NCBI GenBank assembly: GCA_963971405.1
Contig: OZ020486.1
Span: forward strand, 124,001-188,000
Source: Psococerastis gibbosa
Lineage: Eukaryota; Arthropoda; Insecta; Psocodea; Psocidae
Direction: 5' to 3'
Length of the DNA: 64,000 nt
Each line of letters starts with the position of its first letter. The stretch's first letter is position 1. Below are positions 51,294 through 63,869 of this stretch, in pieces. Under the pieces are notes generated by a model, which saw only the letters and a program-made list of their open reading frames with translations, did no database searches and had not been told where the DNA came from. The position numbers were made by a program, and so were the translations under genes.

Positions 51294-51943
51294 TATATAC
51301 TTCTTTTTTTTTAAAGGTCTTTAAAAGATATAGGTGTCTTAATTTTGCTTATTTTGGCTCATTGTATTGTACTTAACATTGAGCAATTGCTCCTGCGTGT
51401 TCATCGGTGTAAATGTAGCTAAAAAAAATTCATTCGACAAGAATAAGAAAAACAGCTATTTACTTATTTTATTTTTTTTAAAGGTTTTAAAAAGATATAG
51501 GTGTCTTAATTTTGCTTATTTTGGCTCAATGTATTTTACTTAACATTGAGAAATTGTTCCTGCGTGTTCATCGGTGTAAATGTAGCTAAAAAAAATTCAT
51601 TCGACAAGAATAAGAAAAATAGCTATATACTTATTTTATTTTTTTTAAGGTCTTGATATGACACGGGTGTCTTAATTTGGCTTATTTTGGCTCATTGTAT
51701 TGTACTTAACATTGAGCAATTGCTCCTGCGTGTTCATCGGTGTAAATGTAGCTAAAAAAAATTCATTTGACAAGAATAAGAAAAATAGCTATTTACTTAT
51801 TTTATTTTTTTTAAAGGTCTTATAAAGATATAGGTGTCTTAATTTTGCTTATTTTGGCTCATTGTATTGTACTTAACATTGGCCACTTCATCGGTGTAAA
51901 TGTAGCTACAAAAAATTCATTCGACAAGAATACAAAAAATAGC
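51294..51943. repeat. 15-monomer HOR copy 2, shortened to 4 monomers (650 bp)
   Basis: It starts at the same tatatacttc...tttaaaag join and repeats the gaaaaacagct change at 51,450, 2,492 bp after the first. After attcatttgacaag near 51,763 it continues with the ggtcttataaag...ggccactt end of the unit, so eleven monomers are missing. It is followed by a further start of the unit at 51,944. Confidence 0.8.
51742..51895. repeat. Monomer with 13-bp deletion (154 bp)
   Basis: The end reads ggccacttcatcggtg, where paralogues read ggccacttgctcctgcg and then tgttcatcgg. Thirteen bases around the CpG-bearing tgcgtg are lost. This is one of three clear out-of-register changes in 64 kb, and it removes most of the segment that is otherwise best conserved. 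Confidence 0.8.
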
Positions 51944-53889
51944 TATATACTTCTTTTTTTTAAAGGTCTTTAAAAGATATAGGTGTCTTAATTTTGCTTA
52001 TTTTGGCTCATTGTATTGTACTTAACATTGAGCAATTGCTCCTGCGTGTTCATCGGTGTAAATGTAGCTAAAAAAAATTCATTCGACAAGAATAAGAAAA
52101 ATAGCTATTTACTTATTTTATTTTTTTTAAAGGTTTTAAAAAGATATAGGTGTCTTAATTTTGCTTATTTTGGCTCAATGTATTTTACTTAACATTGAGA
52201 AATTGTTCCTGCGTGTTCATCGGTGTAAATGTAGCTAAAAAAAATTCATTCGACAAGAATAAGAAAAATAGCTATATACTTATTTTATTTTTTTTAAGGT
52301 CTTGATATGACACGGGTGTCTTAATTTGGCTTTTTTTGGCTCATTGTATTGTACTTAACATAGAGCAATTGCTCCTGCGTGTTCTTCGGTGTAAATGTAG
52401 CTAAAAAAAATTCATTCGACAAGAATAGGAAAAATAGCTATTTACTTATTTTATTTTTTTAAAGGTTTTAAAAAGATATAGGTGTCTTAATTTTGCTTAT
52501 TTTGGCTCATTGTATCGTACTTGATATTAAAAAATTGCTCCTGCGTGTTCATCGGTTTAAATGTTGCTAAAAAAAATTCATTCGACAAGAATAAGAAAAA
52601 TAGCTATTTACTTATTTTATTTTTTTTAAAGGTTTTAAAAAGATATAGGTGCCTTAATTTTGCTTATTTTGGCTCAATGTATTGTACTTAACATTGAGCA
52701 ATTGTTCCTGCGTGTTCGTCGGTGTAAATGTAGCTAAAAAAAATTCATTCGACAAGAATAAGAAAAATAGCTATTTACTTATTTTATCTTTTTTAAAGGT
52801 CTTTAAAAGATATAGGTGTCTTAATTTTGCTTATTTTGGCTCAATGTATTGTATTTAATATTAAGCAATTGCTCCTGCGTGTTCGTCGGTGTAAATGTAG
52901 CTTAAAAAAATTCATACGGCAAGAATATGAAAAATAGCTATTTACTTATTTTATTTTTTTTAAAGGTCTTGAAAAGATATGGGTGTCTTAATATTGCTTA
53001 TTTTGTCTCACTGTACTGTATCTAACATTAGGCAATTGCTCCTGCGTGTTCATCGGTGTAAATGTAGCTAAAAAAAATTCATTCGACAAGAATAAGAAAA
53101 ATAGCTATTTACTTATTTTATTTTTTTTAAAGGTCTTAAAAAGATATAGGTGTCTTAATTTTGTTTATTTAGGCTCACTGTATTGTACTTAACATTGACC
53201 ACTTGCTCCTGCGTGTTCATCGGTGTAAATGTAGCTACAAAAAATTCATTCGACAAGAATACGAAAAATAGCTATATACTTATTTTATTTTTTTTAAAGG
53301 TCTTGATATGACACGGGTGTCTTAATTTGGCTTATTGTGGCTCATTGTATTGTAATTAACATTGAGCAATTGCTCCTGCGTGTTCATCGGTGTAAATGTA
53401 GCTAAAAAAAATTCATTCGACAAGAATAAGAAAAATAGCTATTTACTTATTTTATTTTTTTAAAGGTTTTAAAAAGATATAGGTGTCTTAATTTTGCTTA
53501 TTTTGGCTCATTGTATCGTACTTGATATTAAACAATTGCTCCTGCGTGTTCATCGGTTTAAATGTTGCTAAAAAAAAGTTCATTCGACAAGAATAAGAAA
53601 AATAGCTATTTACTTATTTTATTTTTTTTAAAGGTCTTGATATGATAAGGGTGTATAAATTTTGCTTATTTTGGCTCAATGTATTGTACTTAACATTGAG
53701 CAATTGTTCCTGCGTGTTCATCGGTGTAAATGTAGCTAAAAAAAATTCATTCGACAAGAATAAGAAAAATAGCTATATACTTCTTTTTTTTTTAAAGGTC
53801 TTTAATAGATATAGGTGTCTTAATTTTGCTTATTTTGGCTCAATGTATTGTATTTAATATTAAGCAATTGCTCCTGCGTGTTCGTCGGT
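51944..53889. repeat. Right-domain HOR segment, partial units
   Basis: About twelve monomers: tttaaaag start, gagaaattgttcc, cacggg, aatagg, gccttaatt, gaatatgaaaa and ttgtttatttagg subtypes, then a gataagggtgtataaa monomer at 53,642. The last has the left-type form (cttctttttt and gtcttaattttgc) rather than the one-T-shorter right-type form. I could not assign a single parent unit. Confidence 0.65.
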
Positions 53890-54390
53890 GTAAATGTAGC
53901 TTAAAAAAATTCATACGGCAAGAATATGAAAAATAGCTATTTACTTATTTTATTTTTTTTAAAGGTCTTGAAAAGATATAGGTGCCTTAATTTTGCTTAT
54001 TTTGGCTCAATGTATTGTACTTAACATTGAGCAATTGTTCCTTTGTGTTCGTCGGTGTAAATGTAGCTAAAAAAAATTCATTCGACAAGAATAAGAAAAA
54101 TAGCTATTTACTTATTTTATTTTTTTTAAAGGTCTTAAAAAGATATAGGTGTCTTAATTTTGTTTATTTAGGCTCACTTTATTGTACTTAACATTGATCA
54201 CCTGCTCCTGCGTGTTCATCGGTGTAAATGTAGCTACAAAAAATTCATTCGACAAGAATACGAAAAATAGCTATATACTTATTTTATTTTTTTTAAAGGT
54301 CTTGATATGACACGGGTGTCTTAATTTGGCTTATTAGGGCTCATTGTATTGTAATTAACATTGAGCAATTGCTCCTGCGTGTTCATCGGT
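53890..54390. repeat. 3-monomer tandem duplication copy 1 (501 bp)
   Basis: Three monomers: cttaaaaaaattcatacggc with gaatatg and gccttaatt; ttgtttatttagg; and cacggg with ttattagggctc. The start motif at 53,890 pairs with 54,391. This copy has ccttTgtg at 54,040 and cactttattg near 54,176. Both changes recur at 57,856 and about 57,992, not in the adjacent copy. Confidence 0.8.
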
Positions 54391-54891
54391 GTAAATGTAG
54401 CTTAAAAAAATTCATACGGCAAGAATATGAAAAATAGCTATTTACTTATTTTATTTTTTTTAAAGGTTTTAAAAAGATATAGGTGCCTTAATTTTGCTTA
54501 TTTTGGCTCAATGTATTGTACTTAACATTGAGCAATTGTTCCTGCGTGTTCGTCGGTGTAAATGTAGCTAAAAAAAATTCATTCGACAAGAATAAGAAAA
54601 ATAGCTATTTACTTATTTTATTTTTTTTAAAGGTCTTAAAAAGATATAGGTGTCTTAATTTTGTTTATTTAGGCTCACTGTATTGTACCTAACATTGACC
54701 ACCTGCTCCTGCGTGTTCATCGGTGTAAATGTAGCTACAAAAAATTCATTCGACAAGAATACGAAAAATAGCTATATACTTATTTTATTTTTTTTAAAGG
54801 TCTTGATATGACACGGGTGTCTTAATTTGGCTTATTAGGGCTCACTGTATTGTAATTAACATTGAGCAATTGCTCCTGCGTGTTCATCGGT
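54391..54891. repeat. 3-monomer tandem duplication copy 2 (501 bp)
   Basis: Tandem partner of 53,890-54,390. It has the ordinary cctgcgtg and cactgtattg bases. The first copy shares its unusual bases with a stretch 3,816 bp downstream, so conversion or exchange between the 501-bp repeat and the 57.8-kb HOR has probably occurred. Confidence 0.8.
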
Positions 54892-56697
54892 GTAAGTGTA
54901 GCTAAAAAAAATTCATTCGACAAGAATAAGAAAAATAGCTATTTACTTATTTTATTTTTTTAAAGGTTTTAAAAAGATATAGGTGTCTTAGTTTTGCTTA
55001 TTTTGGCTCATTGTATTGTACCTGACATTGAGGAATTGCTCCTGCGTGTTCATCGGTTTAAATGTTGCTAAAAAAAATTCATTCGACAAGAATAAAAAAA
55101 ATAGCTATTTACTTATATTATTTTTTTTAAAGGTCTTGATATGATAAGGGTGTCTAAATTTTGCTTATTTTGGCTCATTGTATTGTACTTAACATTGAGC
55201 AATTGCTCCTGCGTGTTCATCGGTGTAAATGTAGCTAAAAAAAATTCATTCGACAAGAATAAGAAAATTAGCTATATACTTATTTTATTTTTTTTAAAGG
55301 TCTTGATATGACACGGGTGTCTTAATTTGGCTGATTTTGGCTCATTGTATTGTAATTAACATTGAGCAATTGCTCCTGCGTGTTCATCGGTGTAAATGTA
55401 GCTAAAAAAAATTCATTCGACAAGAATAAGAAAAATAGCTATTTACTTATTTTATTTTTTTAAGGTTTTAAAAAGATATAGGTGTCTTAATTTTGCTTAT
55501 TTTGGCTCATTGTATCGTACTTGATATTAAACAATTGCTCCTGCGTGTTCATCGGTTTAAATGTTGCTAAAAAAAATTCATTCGACAAGAATAAGAAAAA
55601 TAGCTATTTACTTATTTTATTTTTTTTAAAGGTCTTGATATGATAAGGGTGTATAAATTTTGCTTATTTTGGCTCAATGTATTGTACTTAACATTGAGCA
55701 ATTGTTCCTGCGTGTTCATCGGTGTAAATGTAGCTAAAAAAAATTCATTCGACAAGAATAAGAAAAATAGCTATATACTTTTTTTTTTTTTAAAGGTCTT
55801 TAATAGATATAGGTGTCTTAATTTGCTTATTTTGGCTCAATGTATTGTATTTAATATTGAGCAATTGCTCCTGCGTGTTCGTCGGTGTAAATGTAGCTTA
55901 AAAAAATTCATACGGCAAGAATACGAAAAATAGCTATTTACTTATTTTATTTTTTTTAAAGGTCTTGAAAAGATATGGGTGTCATAATATTGCTTATTTT
56001 GGCTCACTGTACTGTATCTAACATTAGGCAATTGCTCCAGCGTGTTCATCGGTGTAAATGTAGCTACAAAAAATTCATTCGACAAGAATACGAAAAATAG
56101 CTATATACTTATTTTTTTTTAAAGGTCTTGATATGATATGAGTGTCTTATTTTGGCTCATTGTATTGTACTTAACATTGAGCAATTGCTCCTGCGTGTTC
56201 ATCGGTGTAAATGTAGCTAAAAAAAATTCATTCGACAAGAATAAGAAAAATAGCTATTTACTTATTTTATTTTTTTTAAAAGTTTTAAAAAGATATAGGT
56301 GTCTTAATTTTGCTTATTTTGACTCATTGTATTGTACTTAACATTGAGCAATTGTTCCTGCGTGTTCATCGTTGTAAATGTAGCTAAAAAAAATTCATTC
56401 GACATGAATAAGAAAAATAGCTATTTACTTATTTTATTTTTTTTAAAGGTCTTAAAAAGATATAGGAGTCCTAATTTTGCTTATTTTGGCTCATTGTATC
56501 GTACTTGATATTAAAAAATTGCTCCTGCGTGTTCATCGGTTTAAATGTTGCTAAAAAAAATTCATTCGACAAGAATAAGAAAAATAGCTATTTACTTATT
56601 TTATTTTTTTTAAAGGTTTTAAAAAGATATAGGTGCCTTAATTTTGCTTATTTTGGCTCAATGTATTGTACTTAACATTGAGCAATTGTTCCTGCGT
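54470..56697. repeat. 20-monomer HOR copy 1 (period ~3,316 bp)
   Basis: Markers pair 3,315-3,316 bp apart: cctgacattgagg at 55,021 and 58,336, gataagggtgtataaa at 55,640 and 58,956, and gatatgagtg at 56,138 and 59,454. The shared part is about 13.4 monomers. The 6.5 monomers from 56,698 to 57,785 (gagaaattattcc, cacggg, aatagg series) complete the period. Confidence 0.8.
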
Positions 56698-57785
56698 GTT
56701 CGTCGGTGTAAATGTAGCTAAAAAAAATTCATTCGACAAGAATAAGAAAAATAGCTATTTACTTATTTTATTTTTTTTAAAGGTCTTAAAAAGATATAGG
56801 TGTCTTAATTTTGCTTATTTTGGCTCAATGTATTGTACTTAACATTGAGAAATTATTCCTGCGTGTTCATCGGTGTAAATGTAGCTAAAAAAAATTCATT
56901 CGACAAGAATAAGAAAAATAGCTATATACTTATTTTATTTTTTTTAAGGTCTTGATATGACACGGGTGTCTTAATTTGGCTTATTTTGGCTCATTGTATT
57001 GTACTTAACATTGAGCAATTGCTCCTGCGTGTTCATCGGTGTAAATGTAGCTAAAAAAAATTCATTCGACAAGAATAGGAAAAATAGCTATTTACTTATT
57101 TTATTTTTTTAAAGGTTTTAAAATGATATAGGTGTCTTAGTTTTGCTTATTTTGGCTCAATGTATCGTAGTTGATATTAAAAAATTGCTCCTGCGTGTTC
57201 ATCGGTTTAAATGTTGCTAAAAAAAATTCATTCGACAAGAATAAGAAAAATAGCTATTTACTTATTTTATTTTTTTTAAAGGTTTTAAAAAGATATAGGT
57301 GTCTTAATTTTGCTTATTTTGGCTCAATGTATTTTACTTAACATTGAGAAATTGTTCCTGCGTGTTCATCGGTGTAAATGTAGCTAAAAAAAATTCATTC
57401 GACAAGAATAAGAAAAATAGCTATATACTTATTTTATTTTTTTTAAGGTCTTGATATGACACGGGTGTCTTAATTTGGCTTATTTTGGCTCATTGTATTG
57501 TACTTAACATTGAGCAATTGCTCCTGCGTGTTCATCGGTGTAAATGTAGCTAAAAAAAATTCATTCGACAAGAATAGGAAAAATAGCTATTTACTTATTT
57601 TATTTTTTTAAAGGTTTTAAAAAGATATAGGTGTCTTAATTTTGCTTATTTTGGCTCATTGTATCGTACTTGATATTAAAAAATTGCTCCTGCGTGTTCA
57701 TCGGTTTAAATGTTGCTAAAAAAAATTCATTCGACAAGAATAAGAAAAATAGCTATTTACTTATTTTATTTTTTTTAAAGGTTTT

Positions 57786-60013
57786 AAAAAGATATAGGTG
57801 CCTTAATTTTGCTTATTTTGGCTCAATGTATTGTACTTAACATTGAGCAATTGTTCCTTTGTGTTCGTCGGTGTAAATGTAGCTAAAAAAAATTCATTCG
57901 ACAAGAATAAGAAAAATAGCTATTTACTTATTTTATTTTTTTTAAAGGTCTTAAAAAGATATAGGTGTCTTAATTTTGTTTATTTAGGCTCACTTTATTG
58001 TACTTAACATTGATCACCTGCTCCTGCGTGTTCATCGGTGTAAATGTAGCTACAAAAAATTCATTCGACAAGAATACGAAAAATAGCTATATACTTATTT
58101 TATTTTTTTTAAAGGTCTTGATATGACACGGGTGTCTTAATTTGGCTTATTAGGGCTCATTGTATTGTAATTAACATTGAGCAATTGCTCCTGCGTGTTC
58201 ATCGGTGTAAATGTAGCTAAAAAAAATTCATTCGACAAGAATAAGAAAAATAGCTATTTACTTATTTTATTTTTTTAAAGGTTTTAAAAAGATATAGGTG
58301 TCTTAATTTTGCTTATTTTGGCTCATTGTATTGTACCTGACATTGAGGAATTGCTCCTGCGTGTTCATCGGTTTAAATGTTGCTAAAAAAAATTCATTCG
58401 ACAAGAATAAAAAAAATAGCTATTTACTTATATTATTTTTTTTAAAGGTCTTGATATGATAAGGGTGTCTAAATTTTGCTTATTTTGGCTCATTGTATTG
58501 TACTTAACATTGAGCAATTGCTCCTGCGTGTTCATCGGTGTAAATGTAGCTAAAAAAAATTCATTCGACAAGAATAAGAAAATTAGCTATATACTTATTT
58601 TATTTTTTTTAAAGGTCTTGATATGACACGGGTGTCTTAATTTGGCTGATTTTGGCTCATTGTATTGTAATTAACATTGAGCAATTGCTCCTGCGTGTTC
58701 ATCGGTGTAAATGTAGCTAAAAAAAATTCATTCGACAAGAATAAGAAAAATAGCTATTTACTTATTTTATTTTTTTTAAGGTTTTAAAAAGATATAGGTG
58801 TCTTAATTTTGCTTATTTTGGCTCATTGTATCGTACTTGATATTAAACAATTGCTCCTGCGTGTTCATCGGTTTAAATGTTGCTAAAAAAAATTCATTCG
58901 ACAAGAATAAGAAAAATAGCTATTTACTTATTTTATTTTTTTTAAAGGTCTTGATATGATAAGGGTGTATAAATTTTGCTTATTTTGGCTCAATGTATTG
59001 TACTTAACCTTGAGCAATTGTTCCTGCGTGTTCATCGGTGTAAATGTAGCTAAAAAAAATTCATTCGACAAGAATAAGAAAAATAGCTATATACTTTTTT
59101 TTTTTTTAAAGGTCTTTAATAGATATAGGTGTCTTAATTTGCTTATTTTGGCTCAATGTATTGTATTTAATATTGAGCAATTGCTCCTGCGTGTTCGTCG
59201 GTGTAAATGTAGCTTAAAAAAATTCATACGGCAAGAATACGAAAAATAGCTATTTACTTATTTTATTTTTTTTAAAGGTCTTGAAAAGATATGGGTGTCT
59301 TAATATTGCTTATTTTGGCTCACTGTACTGTATCTAACATTAGGCAATTGCTCCAGCGTGTTCATCGGTGTAAATGTAGCTACAAAAAATTCATTCGACA
59401 AGAATACGAAAAATAGCTATATACTTATTTTTTTTTAAAGGTCTTGATATGATATGAGTGTCTTATTTTGGCTCATTGTATTGTACTTAACATTGAGCAA
59501 TTGCTCCTGCGTGTTCATCGGTGTAAATGTAGCTAAAAAAAATTCATTCGACAAGAATAAGAAAAATAGCTATTTACTTATTTTATTTTTTTTAAAAGTT
59601 TTAAAAAGATATAGGTGTCTTAATTTTGCTTATTTTGACTCATTGTATTGTACTTAACATTGAGCAATTGTTCCTGCGTGTTCATCGTTGTAAATGTAGC
59701 TAAAAAAAATTCATTCGACATGAATAAGAAAAATAGCTATTTACTTATTTTATTTTTTTTAAAGGTCTTAAAAAGATATAGGAGTCCTAATTTTGCTTAT
59801 TTTGGCTCATTGTATCGTACTTGATATTAAAAAATTGCTCCTGCGTGTTCATCGGTTTAAATGTTGCTAAAAAAAATTCATTCGACAAGAATAAGAAAAA
59901 TAGCTATTTACTTATTTTATTTTTTTTAAAGGTTTTAAAAAGATATAGGTGCCTTAATTTTGCTTATTTTGGCTCAATGTATTGTACTTAACATTGAGCA
60001 ATTGTTCCTGCGT
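57786..60013. repeat. 20-monomer HOR copy 2
   Basis: Partner of 54,470-56,697. Private changes include ttaaccttgagc near 59,005, which is shared with the 11-mer partner near 60,822 and not with copy 1. That dates the 11-mer duplication as later than the 20-mer one. Confidence 0.8.
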
Positions 60014-60516
60014 GTTCATCGGTTTAAATGTTGCTAAAAAAAATTCATTCGACAAGAATAAGAAAAATAGCTATTTACTTATTTTATTTTTTTTAAAGGT
60101 TTTAAAAAGATATAGGTGTCTTTATTTTGCTTATTTTGGCTCATTGTATCGTAGTTGATATTAAAAAATTGCTCCTGCGTGTTCATCGGTTTAAATGTTG
60201 CTAAAAAAAATTCATTCGACAAGAATAAGAAAAATAGCTATTTACTTATTTTATTTTTTTTAAAGGTTTTAAAAAGATATAGGTGTCTTAATTTTGCTTA
60301 TTTTGGCTCAATGTATTTTACTTAACATTGAGAAATTGTTCCTGCGTGTTCATCGGTGTAAATGTAGCTAAAAAAAATTCATTCGACAAGAATAAGAAAA
60401 ATAGCTATATACTTATTTTATTTTTTTTAAGGTCTTGATATGACACGGGTGTCTTAATTTGGCTTATTTTGGCTCATTGTATTGTACTTAACATTGAGCA
60501 ATTGCTCCTGCGTGTT
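58700..60516. repeat. 11-monomer tandem duplication copy 1 (1,817 bp)
   Basis: gataagggtgtataaa monomers at 58,956 and 60,773 and gatatgagtg monomers at 59,454 and 61,271 give 1,817 bp. The private ttaaccttgagc change is present in both copies. After about 60,016 this copy diverges from its partner into cgtagttgatatt and gagaaattgttcc monomers. Confidence 0.75.
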
Positions 60517-61833
60517 CATCGGTGTAAATGTAGCTAAAAAAAATTCATTCGACAAGAATAAGAAAAATAGCTATTTACTTATTTTATTTTTTTTAAGGTT
60601 TTAAAAAGATATAGGTGTCTTAATTTTGCTTATTTTGGCTCAATGTATCGTACTTGATATTAAACAATTGCTCCTGCGTGTTCATCGGTTTAAATGTTGC
60701 TAAAAAAAATTCATTCGACAAGAATAAGAAAAATAGCTATTTACTTATTTTATTTTTTTTAAAGGTCTTGATATGATAAGGGTGTATAAATTTTGCTTAT
60801 TTTGGCTCAATGTATTGTACTTAACCTTGAGCAATTGTTCCTGCGTGTTCATCGGTGTAAATGTAGCTAAAAAAAATTCATTCGACAAGAATAAGAAAAA
60901 TAGCTATATACTTTTTTTTTTTTTAAAGGTCTTTAATAGATATAGGTGTCTTAATTTGCTTATTTTGGCTCAATGTATTGTATTTAATATTGAGCAATTG
61001 CTCCTGCGTGTTCGTCGGTGTAAATGTAGCTTAAAAAAATTCATACGGCAAGAATACGAAAAATAGCTATTTACTTATTTTATTTTTTTTAAAGGTCTTG
61101 AAAAGATATGGGTGTCTTAATATTGCTTATTTTGGCTCACTGTACTGTATCTAACATTAGGCAATTGCTCCAGCGTGTTCATCGGTGTAAATGTAGCTAC
61201 AAAAAATTCATTCGACAAGAATACGAAAAATAGCTATATACTTATTTTTTTTTAAAGGTCTTGATATGATATGAGTGTCTTATTTTGGCTCATTGTATTG
61301 TACTTAACATTGAGCAATTGCTCCTGCGTGTTCATCGGTGTAAATGTAGAAAAAAAAAATTCATTCGACAAGAATAAGAAAAATAGCTATTTACTTATTT
61401 TATTTTTTTTAAAAGTTTTAAAAAGATATAGGTGTCTTAATTTTGCTTATTTTGACTCATTGTATTGTACTTAACATTGAGCAATTGTTCCTGCGTGTTC
61501 ATCGTTGTAAATGTAGCTAAAAAAAATTCATTCGACATGAATAAGAAAAATAGCTATTTACTTATTTTATTTTTTTTAAAGGTCTTAAAAAGATATAGGA
61601 GTCCCAATTTTGCTTATTTTGGCTCATTGTATCGTACTTGATATTAAAAAATTGCTCCTGCGTGTTCATCGGTTTAAATGTTGCTAAAAAAAATTCATTC
61701 GACAAGAATAAGAAAAATAGCTATTTACTTATTTTATTTTTTTTAAAGGTTTTAAAAAGATATAGGTGCCTTAATTTTGCTTATTTTGGCTCAATGTATT
61801 GTACTTAACATTGAGCAATTGTTCCTGCGTGTT
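60517..61833. repeat. 11-monomer tandem duplication copy 2 (shared part)
   Basis: Partner of 58,700-60,016. Private changes are the start motif variant gtagaaaaaa near 61,346 and ggagtcccaattttg near 61,600. Near 60,636 caatgtatcgtac replaces the usual cattgtatcgtac. Confidence 0.75.
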
Positions 61834-62774
61834 CGTCGGTGTAAATGTAGCTAAAAAAAATTCATTCGACAAGAATAAGAAAAATAGCTATTTACTTATT
61901 TTATTTTTTTTAAAGGTCTTAAAAAGATATAGGTGTCTTAATTTTGCTTATTTTGGCTCAATGTATTTTACTTAACATTGAGAAATTATTCCTGCGTGTT
62001 CATCGGTGTAAATGTAGCTAAAAAAAATTCATTCGACAAGAATAAGAAAAATAGCTATATACTTATTTTATTTTTTTTAAGGTCTTGATATGACACGGGT
62101 GTCTTAATTTGGCTTATTTTGGCTCATTGTATTGTACTTAACATTGAGCAATTGCTCCTGCGTGTTCATCGGTGTAAATGTAGCTAAAAAAAATTCATTC
62201 GACAAGAATAGGAAAAATAGCTATTTACTTATTTTATTTTTTTAAAGGTTTTAAAAAGATATAGGTGTCTTAATTTTGCTTATTTTGGCTCATTGTATCG
62301 TAGTTGATATTAAAAAATTGCTCCTGCGTGTTCATCGGTTTAAATGTTGCTAAAAAAAATTCATTCGACAAGAATAAGAAAAATAGCTATTTACTTATTT
62401 TATTTTTTTTAAAGGTTTTAAAAAGATATAGGTGTCTTAATTTTGCTTATTTTGGCTCAATGTATTTTACTTAACATTGAGAAATTGTTCCTGCGTGTTC
62501 ATCGGTGTAAATGTAGCTAAAAAAAATTCATTCGACAAGAATAAGAAAAATAGCTATATACTTATTTTATTTTTTTTAAGGTCTTGATATGACACGGGTG
62601 TCTTAATTTGGCTTATTTTGGCTCATTGTATTGTACTTAACATTGAGCAATTGCTCCTGCGTGTTCATCGGTGTAAATGTAGCTAAAAAAAATTCATTCG
62701 ACAAGAATAGGAAAAATAGCTATTTACTTATTTTATTTTTTTAAAGGTTTTAAAAACATATAGGTGTCTTAATT
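61610..62774. repeat. 7-monomer tandem duplication copy 1 (1,165 bp)
   Basis: taggtgcc at 61,768 pairs with 62,933, and gagaaattattcc at 61,980 pairs with 63,145; both offsets are 1,165 bp. The order is gcctt, gtcttaaaaag with gagaaattatt, cacggg, aatagg with cgtagttg, gagaaattgtt, cacggg, aatagg with cgtacttg. This spacing resembles the 7-mer distances of 1,162-1,163 bp in the left domain. Confidence 0.8.
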
Positions 62775-63869
62775 TTGCTTATTTTGGCTCATTGTATCGT
62801 ACTTGATATTAAAAAATTGCTCCTGCGTGTTCATCGGTTTAAATGTTGCTAAAAAAAATTCATTCGACAAGAATAAGAAAAATAGCTATTTACTTATTTT
62901 ATTTTTTTTAAAGGTTTTAAAAAGATATAGGTGCCTTAATTTTGCTTATTTTGGCTCAATGTATTGTACTTAACATTGAGCAATTGTTCCTGCGTGTTCG
63001 TCGGTGTAAATGTAGCTAAAAAAAATTCATTCGACAAGAATAAGAAAAATAGCTATTTACTTATTTTATTTTTTTTAAAGGTCTTAAAAAGATATAGGTG
63101 TCTTAATTTTGCTTATTTTGGCTCAATGTATTTTACTTAACATTGAGAAATTATTCCTGCGTGTTCATCGGTGTAAATGTAGCTAAAAAAAATTCATTCG
63201 ACAAGAATAAGAAAAATAGCTATATACTTATTTTATTTTTTTTAAGGTCTTGATATGACACGGGTGTCTTAATTTGGCTTATTTTGGCTCATTGTATTGT
63301 ACTTAACATTGAGCAATTGCTCCTGCGTGTTCATCGGTGTAAATGTAGCTAAAAAAAATTCATTCGACAAGAATAGGAAAAATAGCTATTTACTTATTTT
63401 ATTTTTTTAAAGGTTTTAAAAAGATATAGGTGTCTTAATTTTGCTTATTTTGGCTCATTGTATCGTAGTTGATATTAAAAAATTGCTCCTGCGTGTTCAT
63501 CGGTTTAAATGTTGCTAAAAAAAATTCATTCGACAAGAATAAGAAAAATAGCTATTTACTTATTTTATTTTTTTTAAAGGTTTTAAAAAGATATAGGTGT
63601 CTTAATTTTGCTTATTTTGGCTCAATGTATTTTACTTAACATTGAGAAATTGTTCCTGCGTGTTCATCGGTGTAAATGTAGCTAAAAAAAATTCATTCGA
63701 CAAGAATAAGAAAAATAGCTATATACTTATTTTATTTTTTTTAAGGTCTTGATATGACACGGGTGTCTTAATTTGGCTTATTTTGGCTCATTGTATTGTA
63801 CTTAACATTGAGCAATTGCTCCTGCGTGTTCATCGGTGTAAATGTAGCTAAAAAAAATTCATTCGACAA
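62775..63869. repeat. 7-monomer tandem duplication copy 2, to the right edge
   Basis: Partner of 61,610-62,774. From about 63,870 the copy leaves the unit (aataag in place of aatagg). It then runs into cgtacttgatattaaacaattgc at 63,963, which pairs with 60,649 at 3,314 bp, so a further 20-mer copy begins at the edge. The array continues past 64,000. Confidence 0.8.
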
